A DNA stretch of 21,119 bases from JAAYEV01 sp964508195 (GTDB lineage Bacteria; Bacillota; Clostridia; Ch29). Positions 14,681 through 21,119 of the stretch are shown here, in pieces. The position numbers and the translations under genes were made by a program. Under the pieces are notes generated by a model that saw only the letters and a program-made list of their open reading frames with translations, made no database searches and was not told the DNA's origin. The stretch covers positions 1 through 21,119 of the forward strand of contig CAZDSH010000021.1 of NCBI GenBank assembly GCA_964508195.1. Reading direction: 5' to 3'. Each line of letters starts with the position of its first letter. The stretch's first letter is position 1.

Positions 14681-16480
14681 ATGAAGGGTTTTAATGGAAA
14701 AATTTTAAGAGTTAACTTAAGTAAAATGACAGTTAATGTTGACCCGCTAAATGAAAGGGAGGCGCATAAGTACGTCGGCGGCAGGGGGTTAGGTTCAAAA
14801 ATATTGATGGACGAAGTCGACCCGACCGTTGATGCTTTAAGCCCGGACAATAAACTGATATTTGCCACCGGTCCCCTCACAGGCACTAATACGCCCACGG
14901 GCGGTAGATACATGGTAATCACGAAATCCCCCCTAACAGGTGCTATTGCATCGTCGAATTCCGGCGGTTTCTGGGGGGCGGAGCTTAAGATGGCCGGCTA
15001 CGACATAATAGTCTTTGAAGGAAAGGCAAAGACTCCGGTTTATTTAAACATTGCAGACGATAAAGCCGAGCTTAAGGATGCTTCACATCTATGGGGTAAA
15101 ATGGTCTCCGAAACGACGCATATTCTGGAAAAGGAACACGGCGAAAAGGTTAAAGTCGCTGCGATCGGTCCCGCCGGCGAGGGATTGTCCATGATAGCCG
15201 CCATTATAAATGATGTCGGCAGGGCCGCAGGCCGATCCGGTGTAGGCGCAGTTATGGGTTCAAAAAACCTTAAGGCCATTGTAGTACGGGGCACCCAAAA
15301 GGTCAAAATATCTGATAATGACAAGCTGAAACAGGCATACGCCGCATCCTTAGAGAAAATAAAAGCAAATGCCGTTACAAGTGAGGGACTTCCCACTTAC
15401 GGTACCGCGGTTTTAGTGAATGTAATCAACGAAACCGGCGTATTCCCGACGAACAATTTCCAGCTATCGACCTTTGATAAGGCCGAGGATATAAGCGGCG
15501 AAACGCTAGCGGAAAAATATCTGGATAGGAAGAGCCCCTGTTTCAGGTGTCCCATCGCCTGCGGAAGATACAGCAAGGTGGATGACATTGCAATTGACGG
15601 CCCCGAATACGAGACTATATGGGCCTTCGGTTCCGATTGCGGCGTTTCTAGCCTGCCGGATATTATAAAAGCGAACTATTGGTGTAATGAAATCGGTGTG
15701 GACACTATCTCCGCCGGTGCGACAATAGCCGCGGCTATGGAACTTTATGAAAAGGGCCTCATAAAAGAAGCCGACCTAGACGGTGGCCCGGAGCTTGTAT
15801 GGGGCAACGGCGATGCTATCATAGAATGGTCGAGAAGGATGGCTGATGAAGACGGGCTAGGTGCAAAACTGGCCCAGGGTTCCTATAGGCTTTGCGAAAT
15901 GTACGGTATGCCGGAGCTATCCATGTCGGTTAAAAAGCTGGAACTTCCGGCCTATGATCCTAGGGGCATCCAAGGCCATGGGTTACAGTACGCCACTTCT
16001 AACAGGGGCGGGTGCCATGTAAGGGGCTACCTCGTTTCGCCGGAGATTTTAGGTCTTCCTGAACAACTAGACAGGTTCGAGCTACAGGGAAAACCTGAGT
16101 GGGCAAAAATATTCCAAGACCTAACAGCCGCTATAGATTCCTCTGGCCTTTGCCTGTTTACGTCCTTTGCATTAGGTGCCGACGATTATGCAGCTTTGTA
16201 TAACGCCGTCTGCGGTACCGATATGACCGGTGATGAGTTCATACAGGCCGGGGAAAGGATTTGGAATCTGGAAAAGCTGTATAACCTAAGGGCGGGTATA
16301 GACGCCTCCCAGGATACGCTCCCGCCGAGGCTGTTAAATGAACCTATACCCGAGGGGCCCTCAAAGGGATGGGTGCATAAACTAGATGAACTGCTCCCGA
16401 AGTACTATGAAGTAAGGGGTTGGGACGCAGAGGGAGTGCCGACACCGGAAAAACTTAAAGAACTTGCAATAGAAAATTAG
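14681..16480 (+). CDS. aor: Tungsten-dependent aldehyde:ferredoxin oxidoreductase
   Basis: Cytoplasmic enzyme that interconverts aldehydes and carboxylates with ferredoxin, using a bis-pterin tungsten centre and one [4Fe-4S] cluster (family knowledge). The N-terminal AOR domain carries YVGGRGLGSKIL, FATGPLTGTNTPTGGRYMV and SPLTGAIASSNSGGFWG, typical pterin-binding segments. The cluster ligands are C287, C290, C294 (CFRCPIAC) and C491 (SSGLCLF). Length 599 residues, close to the usual 600-610. ATG at 14681 has AAGGAGG 7 nt upstream. It follows a consensus sigma-54 promoter and the activator gene, and is followed by a MoaD-like gene, a common partner that supplies sulfur for the pterin cofactor. 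The physiological substrate cannot be told from sequence; acid reduction or amino-acid-derived aldehyde oxidation are both possible. Confidence 0.96.
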   Translation: MKGFNGKILRVNLSKMTVNVDPLNEREAHKYVGGRGLGSKILMDEVDPTVDALSPDNKLIFATGPLTGTNTPTGGRYMVITKSPLTGAIASSNSGGFWGAELKMAGYDIIVFEGKAKTPVYLNIADDKAELKDASHLWGKMVSETTHILEKEHGEKVKVAAIGPAGEGLSMIAAIINDVGRAAGRSGVGAVMGSKNLKAIVVRGTQKVKISDNDKLKQAYAASLEKIKANAVTSEGLPTYGTAVLVNVINETGVFPTNNFQLSTFDKAEDISGETLAEKYLDRKSPCFRCPIACGRYSKVDDIAIDGPEYETIWAFGSDCGVSSLPDIIKANYWCNEIGVDTISAGATIAAAMELYEKGLIKEADLDGGPELVWGNGDAIIEWSRRMADEDGLGAKLAQGSYRLCEMYGMPELSMSVKKLELPAYDPRGIQGHGLQYATSNRGGCHVRGYLVSPEILGLPEQLDRFELQGKPEWAKIFQDLTAAIDSSGLCLFTSFALGADDYAALYNAVCGTDMTGDEFIQAGERIWNLEKLYNLRAGIDASQDTLPPRLLNEPIPEGPSKGWVHKLDELLPKYYEVRGWDAEGVPTPEKLKELAIEN

Positions 16481-16518
16481 CCCATAAATCGGTGCTAATC
16501 CCTATATATAGGCAATAT

Positions 16519-16562
16519 AAAGCATCATAAAGGCTTTGGAGACGGGGCCTTTATGGTGCTTT
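16519..16562 (+). terminator. Long hairpin between aor and the MoaD-like gene
   Basis: A 16-bp stem with a single G-T pair (AAAGCATCATAAAGGC against GCCTTTATGGTGCTTT) closes a 12-nt loop. Only AATCAATATA follows, so a classical T-tract is missing. It may be an mRNA-stabilising or attenuating structure, not a full terminator. The MoaD-like start is 28 bp on. Confidence 0.6.
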
Positions 16563-16590
16563 AATCAATATAGGCAGGGGGATTGATAAA

Positions 16591-16830
16591 ATGGCAGTAA
16601 CGCCCATAAAGATCGAGGTTAGGCTGTTCGCCACCTTAAGGCATAAAAGGGATAAAGTATCAGTTCTTAAAATAGAACCAAATTTCATCCTAGGGGATGT
16701 ATTGGATATGTTGCAAATTAAGCCTGAGGATGTAGCCTTGTTCCTTATAAACGGCAGAAATGCTGACCTTAATACGCCCCTTACCGAAGGGGACGTACTT
16801 TCATTGTTCCCGCCTGTGGGCGGCGGATGA
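16591..16830 (+). CDS. moaD: MoaD/ThiS-like ubiquitin-fold sulfur carrier
   Basis: This 79-residue beta-grasp protein starts IKIEVRLFATLRHKR and ends LFPPVGGG. MoaD and ThiS proteins are activated at a C-terminal Gly-Gly by a MoeB/ThiF-like enzyme and donate sulfur to molybdopterin or thiazole (family knowledge). The tail here has three glycines; whether the last is trimmed is unknown. ATG at 16591 has AGGGGGAT about 6 nt upstream. Its place right after a tungsten AOR gene favours a role in the tungstopterin cofactor. No moeB or moaE is in the window. Confidence 0.85.
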   Translation: MAVTPIKIEVRLFATLRHKRDKVSVLKIEPNFILGDVLDMLQIKPEDVALFLINGRNADLNTPLTEGDVLSLFPPVGGG

Positions 16831-16861
16831 ATACGAAGAATAAAAATTAAAAATAGTTCGG

Positions 16862-16891
16862 TTGTTGCAAATAATTATGCCGGCATATAGA
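16862..16891 (+). promoter_or_regulatory. Possible sigma-A promoter of azlCD
   Basis: TTGTTG (16862-16867) and TATAGA (16886-16891) are 18 bp apart. If used, transcription would begin near 16898, almost on top of the in-frame ATG at 16899. That is one more reason to prefer the TTG at 16926 as the azlC start. Confidence 0.35.
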
Positions 16892-16925
16892 ATGGTGTAT
16901 GATAAACGCAAAGGAGTTGCATCTG

Positions 16926-17648
16926 TTGACGAACAAAAACACCCTTAGCAAAGGGCTAAACATTGATCCTAGGGTATGGAGGGAAGCAGTTAAGGACAGC
17001 CTGCCCGTCACCGCCGGTATAATTCCCTTTGGGCTTACCAGCGGTATAATGGGAAGGACCGCGGGCTTTTCCGTATTCGAGATAACCTTTATGTCCATGA
17101 TAGTATTCGCCGGGGCTTCACAGTTCATTGCCATCGCAATGGTTGGTTCGGGGATAACCAGTTGGTGGACGATAGTATTTACCACCTTCGTAGTGAACCT
17201 ACGCCATCTTCTTATGGGTGCCTATCTTTCACCTTATTTTTTAAAACTCCCTAAGCCCCTTCAGTATTTTTTGGCCTTTGGGATAGTGGACGAAAGCTAT
17301 GCATTAACCGTGGACCGTATTGAAAGGAAGGGCTATGACTACAATTATCAGTTAGGCGTGTTTTCTGTCCTTTATATCGCATGGAATATCTCCACCTATG
17401 TAGGGGCTTACTTTTACAGCGTAATACCTGACCCCTTAGAATGGGGTATAGACTTTGCCCTCCCTGCGACATTTATGGTGCTACTTATACCACGCCTTGT
17501 GGACAAAACCTCTATCATCGTAACTATTGTATCAGCCCTGTGCGCGGTATGGGGTGCGACGATCCTGCCGGGTAAGTGGTACATTATATTGGCAGCAGTA
17601 GTTGCAGCTATAAGCGGTGGTTTACTGGAAGGGGGGCAAAAAACATGA
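16926..17648 (+). CDS. azlC: AzlC-type branched-chain amino acid export permease subunit
   Basis: The large membrane subunit of the AzlCD exporter family, which in Bacillus subtilis exports branched-chain amino acids and the analogue azaleucine (family knowledge). Conserved segments are SLPVTAGIIPFGLTSGIMG, MSMIVFAGASQFIAIAM, FVVNLRHLLMGAYLSPYF and FGIVDESYAL. About six to seven hydrophobic helices follow a short soluble N terminus. TTG at 16926 is chosen because AAAGGAG (16910-16916) lies 9 nt before it; the in-frame ATG at 16899 has no ribosome binding site and would add nine residues. From TTG the protein has 240 residues, normal for the family. Its stop overlaps the azlD start by 4 bp (ATGA), so the two are translationally coupled. 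Confidence 0.92.
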   Translation: MTNKNTLSKGLNIDPRVWREAVKDSLPVTAGIIPFGLTSGIMGRTAGFSVFEITFMSMIVFAGASQFIAIAMVGSGITSWWTIVFTTFVVNLRHLLMGAYLSPYFLKLPKPLQYFLAFGIVDESYALTVDRIERKGYDYNYQLGVFSVLYIAWNISTYVGAYFYSVIPDPLEWGIDFALPATFMVLLIPRLVDKTSIIVTIVSALCAVWGATILPGKWYIILAAVVAAISGGLLEGGQKT

Positions 17649-17971
17649 ATCCTAGACTTCTTTCAATTATAATTGGCATGGCCATTGCCACATTTATCAC
17701 CCGCATAGGTTCCCAAATGCTATTTGCAAACACCGGTATGCCCCCCTGGATGGAGCGATGGTTAAAGCATGTGCCTACGGCGTTTTTAACCGCCTTAGTA
17801 GTGCCGGCTCTTATTATGCCCGAGGGGTATATAGATCTAACCCTTAAAAACAGTTACCTTTTAGCCGGGGTTTTAGCGGCATTTACCGCCTACAAAACAA
17901 GGAATGTTCTTATAACGATACTTATAGGCATGACAGCAGTTATTGTATTAAACAGGTTAATCATACTTTGA
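17645..17971 (+). CDS. azlD: AzlD-type small subunit of the branched-chain amino acid exporter
   Basis: A 108-residue integral membrane protein with about four helices. It shows the family pattern: a first helix with MAIATFITRIGSQML, the segment WLKHVPTAFLTALVVPALIMPEG, and YLLAGVLAAFTAYKTRNVLITILIGM. ATG at 17645 overlaps the azlC stop and has GGAAGGGGGG about 8 nt upstream; an in-frame upstream extension into azlC is not needed. It faces the ccdA gene convergently, with only 39 bp between them and no obvious terminator hairpin there. Confidence 0.92.
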   Translation: MNPRLLSIIIGMAIATFITRIGSQMLFANTGMPPWMERWLKHVPTAFLTALVVPALIMPEGYIDLTLKNSYLLAGVLAAFTAYKTRNVLITILIGMTAVIVLNRLIIL

Positions 17972-18010
17972 TATATACCGATATATAAATAATGTTGTGC
18001 AAAGGCCCTT

Positions 18011-18706
18011 TTAAAAACCTAAATAAAACATATAAAAGGATAGCAACAGGATCGCTGCACCCATGACGATTTTGAATATCCGTCCAAGCCTGTTAAACCT
18101 GGCGGAGGATCCGAACTTACCCGCAAGGCCCATGGACGTCCCCGCAATGAGCAAAAGCATACTATGGCCTATTGAATAAAGGAGCAGAAGTAGTATACCC
18201 CATAGTAGGTTTCCCCTTTGGGCGATCATCGCCAATAATACAACTAGTACCGGCGTTGCGCAGGGGGATGCGAAAAACCCTCCGAGCATCCCTAGGGCCA
18301 CGGCCCCCATGTATCCCCTTCGGGGGTTTTTGCCTATTGGCTCTAGTTGCTTCGGCATTATATTTATAATATCCCACATCTGCAGCGCCATAAGGGCCAT
18401 CAAAACCCCGAGGGAGATATACCACCATGCCCCGAAACCCCGGGTAAGCCTACCGAATAGCGATGCTAAGGCACCGAGCACCGTAAAGGTTACCGCTATA
18501 CCACTACAAAAAGCCAGGGAATACTTAAAGGCCTTTTTCGTATCGTCAACGGTACGCCCGCCGATGTAGCCTATTATAAGGGGTACACTTGATAACGAGC
18601 ATGGGGTAAATGCAGTAAGCACCCCGGAAACAAAGGCCAGCAGCGGGGCTACCCAAAAGTTTTCGATTATCAAATTTCCCATTATACTTAGCCATCTATC
18701 TATCAT
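18011..18706 (-). CDS. ccdA: CcdA-type membrane thiol-disulfide electron carrier
   Basis: A 231-residue, six-helix membrane protein of the CcdA/DsbD-beta family, which passes electrons from cytoplasmic thioredoxin to extracytoplasmic redox proteins (family knowledge). The redox cysteines sit in TPCSLSSVP (C36) and SPCATPV (C149), in helices one and four as expected. Other family segments are FVSGVLTAFTPC and GMLGGFFASPC. ATG at 18706 overlaps the stop of the upstream thioredoxin gene by 4 bp, so the two are coupled. The pair would make an outward-facing reducing system; the final target (cytochrome c maturation, surface proteins or repair) is not visible here. Confidence 0.93.
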   Translation of the reverse strand: MIDRWLSIMGNLIIENFWVAPLLAFVSGVLTAFTPCSLSSVPLIIGYIGGRTVDDTKKAFKYSLAFCSGIAVTFTVLGALASLFGRLTRGFGAWWYISLGVLMALMALQMWDIINIMPKQLEPIGKNPRRGYMGAVALGMLGGFFASPCATPVLVVLLAMIAQRGNLLWGILLLLLYSIGHSMLLLIAGTSMGLAGKFGSSARFNRLGRIFKIVMGAAILLLSFYMFYLGF

Positions 18707-19200
18707 TTTACACCAAGCTCCCCTAGTATCCTTATTATTTCTTCCTCGGATAAAAACCCTTCATGATAGCCGTAGGGTTCCCCTTCATCGGTTAAGAAAA
18801 ACTGTGTCGGCGTAACCCTTAATCCGAAGTGCGTCGCTGCCTGGGGGTTTTTATCCACATCCACATACTTGATCATGGCCCTTTCCCTGTAGTCCTTGTT
18901 AACCTTTTCTATTATAGGCATCATCTCCAAACACGGGGGACAATAATCAGTACCAAGGACTATCATAGTAGGCAGCCCATAGGATAATATTTGTTCAAGA
19001 TCAAAATCCGCCGTAGCATCAAGGGCGAACTCCGAAGTATCCCTTTCATTAGTATCATTGCCCCGGGATGAATTTTTGTATATCCATATACTGAACACGG
19101 CCGCTACTATAAGTATTGGAATTATTATTTTAACTACGGAACCTCTTCGTCCATCGTTATTTCTATCCCTTGTTTTGTCGTCCCTTAGTTCCCTTTTCAA
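18703..19200 (-). CDS. Membrane-anchored thioredoxin-fold protein
   Basis: A basic N terminus (about 1-20) precedes one membrane helix (about 22-40, VVKIIIPILIVAAVFSIWI). A thioredoxin fold outside the membrane follows, with the active site DYCPPC (C87, C90) and the cis-proline segment RVTPTQFF near 130. Length 165 residues. The start is TTG at 19200, with AGAAGGAGG about 8 nt upstream. Four-base overlap with ccdA suggests it is CcdA's extracytoplasmic partner. CPPC differs from the CGPC of general thioredoxins and is seen in various membrane thioredoxin-like proteins. It could reduce disulfides or assist surface protein or metal-site assembly; the substrate is unknown. Confidence 0.9.
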   Translation of the reverse strand: MKRELRDDKTRDRNNDGRRGSVVKIIIPILIVAAVFSIWIYKNSSRGNDTNERDTSEFALDATADFDLEQILSYGLPTMIVLGTDYCPPCLEMMPIIEKVNKDYRERAMIKYVDVDKNPQAATHFGLRVTPTQFFLTDEGEPYGYHEGFLSEEEIIRILGELGVK

Positions 19201-19433
19201 AAAAACAGCCTCCTTCTATCCGTTTAATCAACCCTTCATCCGTCGAAGCCCTCCCCTTTGCCGTCCCATCGGTCCCTGTAACAAATATGCGGAAAAAGCG
19301 TTGTACTTAACAACCATTACTATAGAGTTATCCCTGTTGATAGTGTATTAAACATTTTAATTGTTTCATCTTTTAGAAAAAAAAAGAAATGTCTTTATGC
19401 CCCTATGCACAACCTTTAAAAAATATATCAAAA

Positions 19434-19460
19434 AGTCGGTACCCTTTTCCTGTACCGACT
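19434..19460 (-). terminator. Terminator of the CofE-like gene, possibly bidirectional
   Basis: AGTCGGTAC pairs perfectly with GTACCGACT (9 bp) over a 9-nt loop. On the minus strand TTTTTGATATATTTTTT follows; on the plus strand CATTTTT follows. It lies about 160 nt after the stop of the CofE-like gene, beyond the direct repeats. Confidence 0.8.
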
Positions 19461-19478
19461 CATTTTTAGCATACGCTC

Positions 19479-19575
19479 CACGGGTAAACCCACAGCACGC
19501 TACCATCGTAGCGCATGACATGCGAACAAAGCAGGGCAAGATGTCACGGGTAAACCCACAGCACGCTACCATCGT
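19479..19575. repeat. Two 31-nt direct repeats 35 bp apart
   Basis: Copies at 19479-19509 and 19545-19575 appear identical, starting CACGGGTAAACCCACAGC. The repeat contains the palindrome GGGTAAACCC-like core, and its ends (CACG...CGTG in copy two) are weakly inverted. The unit length and 35-nt gap mimic a one-spacer CRISPR, but no cas genes are present. An REP-like element read through the gene 3' end is more likely. Confidence 0.75.
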
Positions 19576-19621
19576 GACTTTACGCCACTACTTGGTAATT
19601 TTCAATTGTAAAACACAGGAT

Positions 19622-20809
19622 TTATTCCTTTGAATAGTCGTCAAAATAACCCTGCACGAGGACTATAGGCGTCCCCTTGTCACCGCTACCGCTGGTTAAA
19701 TCGCAAAGGCTCCCTAAAAGGTCCGTTAGCTGCCTCGGCGTTGTACCGATAGACGCATAGTCATCCGGTATATTTTCTGTTTTTTGCCTTAATCTTTCCT
19801 TAATCGCATCGGCCTTTTCGCGGCTTCCTAATCCTATGAGATCGTTGTCCGCTATAAACTTTATCTTTATTTCCTTGGGAGTGCCCCTAAGCCCCTCGGT
19901 ATAACCCGGGGACACCACCGGGTCGGCTAATTCCCATATCTTACACTGGGGGTCCTTAAAGGCGCCATCACCGTAGATAAGCACTTCAACATGTTTACCG
20001 GTTTTTTCAAGAATAACCTGTTGCACTTTGTTCACTACTTTGTCACAATCCCTCGGGAACAGTTTTATACTCGTTTTAGTAGCATTATTAGAGCCCAACA
20101 ATCCGAATTCCGGATTATAGCCGCTTCCATTTACAGGGTTTGTCATCAAATCATCCAGACCGTATACTGATTCCGCACCGGCGGCCTTTAATATTCTTTT
20201 GCTCCTTCGCCTGTTATGGACATCGGCTGTAAGTATTTTGCCGGTATAATTCAAAGCCACCGTGGGATTGTTGGCCAATATCACTTCGATGTTTCCATCC
20301 GATGCCATGTCCTTATAATATTTAATATAATCAATACCGGTAAAGGGATGGGCCACATTACGCCCGAAAATCTTCCTGTATTCCCCCTCGGTTAACACGT
20401 CTGTATAGGGATTGATGCCGGCCTTGTCCATCCTTTCCACATCCATAATCGGGTTTCCCATCTCATCGGAAGGATATTTTAGAAATAAATAAACTTTTTC
20501 GACGCCCATCGCTATGGCCTTTAGCACCATCGCAAATCTATTTCTGCTGAGTATGGGGAAAAGGACCGCTATTTCTCCGGTAAATTTGTCCCTTACATCG
20601 GAGGCTATATCGTCTAAGGATACATAGTTGCCCTGGGCCCTGGCTATGAAGGATTCGGTTATACCTATTACGTCTTTATCCCTTAAATTAAATCCTTCCG
20701 AGGCTGCGGACGCCATAACCGAATCCACCACCATTTTAACAGGGTCATCCCCTTCGTTTATTATCGGAGCCCTGATACCCCTTACTACCGTACCTACAGT
20801 TCTTACCAT
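19622..20809 (-). CDS. CofE-like (coenzyme F420-0:L-glutamate ligase family) protein
   Basis: A 395-residue cytoplasmic protein of the F420 gamma-glutamyl ligase family. Segments recognised are VGTVVRGIRAPII near the N terminus, GDDPVKMVVDS, DVIGITESFIARAQGNYV (a conserved ligand region) and LTADVHNRRRSKRILKAAG, and EVLIYGDGAFKDP near residue 285. True CofE is about 250 residues, so this longer clostridial form carries extra sequence in its C-terminal half. Because most clostridia do not make F420, its substrate is probably another acid to be gamma-glutamylated or otherwise amidated (inference). ATG at 20809 has AAGGGAGGTT upstream, partly formed by the end of a possible small upstream ORF. 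It appears to be transcribed alone or with that ORF. Confidence 0.85.
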   Translation of the reverse strand: MVRTVGTVVRGIRAPIINEGDDPVKMVVDSVMASAASEGFNLRDKDVIGITESFIARAQGNYVSLDDIASDVRDKFTGEIAVLFPILSRNRFAMVLKAIAMGVEKVYLFLKYPSDEMGNPIMDVERMDKAGINPYTDVLTEGEYRKIFGRNVAHPFTGIDYIKYYKDMASDGNIEVILANNPTVALNYTGKILTADVHNRRRSKRILKAAGAESVYGLDDLMTNPVNGSGYNPEFGLLGSNNATKTSIKLFPRDCDKVVNKVQQVILEKTGKHVEVLIYGDGAFKDPQCKIWELADPVVSPGYTEGLRGTPKEIKIKFIADNDLIGLGSREKADAIKERLRQKTENIPDDYASIGTTPRQLTDLLGSLCDLTSGSGDKGTPIVLVQGYFDDYSKE

Positions 20810-20812
20810 GTA

Positions 20813-20920
20813 CTAACCTCCCTTATAGAAAACCCTGCCTTTAATAATTTGCAATAACGCTCCACCAGTTAATAGTATACCAATAATCATAACAATTTCA
20901 TAATAATATTTATTTCGCAT
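20813..20920 (-). CDS. Possible 35-residue single-helix membrane peptide upstream of the CofE-like gene
   Basis: The frame MRNKYYYEIVMIIGILLTGG ... ends FYKGG, then TAG at 20815-20813. It has one hydrophobic helix (about 8-25) flanked by basic residues and ends within the ribosome binding site of the CofE-like gene, a layout that suggests coupling. However, only GGGGG directly abuts the ATG, so the ribosome binding site is poor, and the sequence upstream is repeat DNA. It may be real or a chance frame. Confidence 0.35.
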   Translation of the reverse strand: MRNKYYYEIVMIIGILLTGGALLQIIKGRVFYKGG

Positions 20921-20924
20921 CCCC

Positions 20925-21028
20925 CGTGGCAAGGGGACGTTTTGTTTGCCACATTCGCGTGGCAAGGGGACGTTTTGTTTGCCACATTGCGTGGCAAGGG
21001 GACGTTTTGTTTGCCACATTCGCGTGGC
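20925..21028. repeat. Three REP-like 31-nt repeats plus a partial copy
   Basis: Copies at 20925-20955, 20958-20988 and 20990-21020 appear identical, each opening CGTGGCAAGGGGACG and closing TTTGCCACATT. A truncated copy begins at 21023. Each unit is a dyad (GTGGCAA against TTTGCCAC) able to form a hairpin, as in REP/BIME elements. No REP-associated Y1 transposase is in the window. Confidence 0.85.
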
Positions 21029-21063
21029 ACATTTGTGGCTGATGCGAAGCTATGCTTGAAAGT

Positions 21064-21105
21064 AGGAAGTGGGAAGTGGGAAGTGGGAAGTGGGAAGTGG
21101 GAAGT
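21064..21105. repeat. Heptamer tandem repeat (GGGAAGT)
   Basis: Five perfect GGGAAGT copies run from 21071 to 21105, with one degenerate copy (AGGAAGT) before them at 21064-21070. It is a simple-sequence array just beyond the REP-like repeats, at the window edge. No gene reads through it credibly. Confidence 0.9.
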
Positions 21106-21119
21106 GAAAGGCATTAGGC

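Larger units (their letters stand above)
19201..19621. other. Intergenic region with a 31-nt direct repeat pair and hairpin terminator
   Basis: No credible gene is present in these 420 bp. It holds the upstream region of the thioredoxin gene (minus strand; no clear promoter hexamers), the terminator at 19434-19460 and two direct repeats (separate entries). The short open frames crossing it on both strands run through the repeats and look non-coding. Confidence 0.6.

Noticed and set aside
17576..17644. Longer azlD start within azlC
   Set aside because: The extension is a frame inside azlC; ATG at 17645 with its own GGAAGGGGGG and the ATGA overlap is the normal arrangement.
19479..19575. CRISPR array
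   Set aside because: Only two repeats and one gap, no cas genes and no leader; an REP-like or other dispersed repeat is more likely.

Overview
The window looks like part of the chromosome of an anaerobic, low-to-mid GC Firmicute of the class Clostridia. The signs are a large S-layer-homology (SLH) surface protein, strong AGGAGG-type ribosome binding sites with several TTG starts, a sigma-54-controlled tungsten aldehyde:ferredoxin oxidoreductase, the DUF5320/DUF134/Mrp cluster, and a CofE-like ligase of the kind carried by clostridia not known to make F420. No rRNA, tRNA, phage gene or transposase was found. The genus cannot be told from this sequence.

Positions 1-10438, minus strand: a cell-surface region. 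A structured leader (10111-10438) precedes an SLH protein (6676-10110) with signal peptide, three SLH domains, a beta-strand repeat region, an Ig-like domain and four C-terminal repeats, two of them nearly identical. Five bases after its stop codon lies an ORF-less group II intron (about 5975-6670) with clear domains V and VI. The frame of a second huge surface protein (176 to about 5974: coiled coil, alternating helical modules, beta-helix-like region, Ig-like domain, C-terminal domain) starts exactly at the intron 3' end and has no start codon, ribosome binding site or signal peptide. The simplest reading is one gene of about 3,100 codons, interrupted by a self-splicing intron and by a one-base frameshift just before the 5' splice site.

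Positions 10439-12844: a DUF2294/MpsC-like protein (minus strand, possibly with a non-canonical start) diverges from a plus-strand group of DUF5320, a DUF134 HTH regulator and an Mrp/NBP35-type Fe-S ATPase, driven by a good sigma-A promoter.

Positions 13082-16830: a PAS-AAA+-Fis sigma-54 activator, then two 17-bp dyads (TGTTCC-N5-GGAACA type), a consensus -24/-12 promoter, a tungsten AOR, a long hairpin and a MoaD/ThiS-like protein. This reads as a self-contained regulated module for aldehyde/carboxylate redox chemistry.

Positions 16926-21119: azlC-azlD (branched-chain amino acid export type), then on the minus strand a membrane thioredoxin with CcdA, a repeat-bearing intergenic region, a CofE-like gene, a possible 35-residue membrane peptide, three REP-like 31-nt repeats and a GGGAAGT heptamer array.
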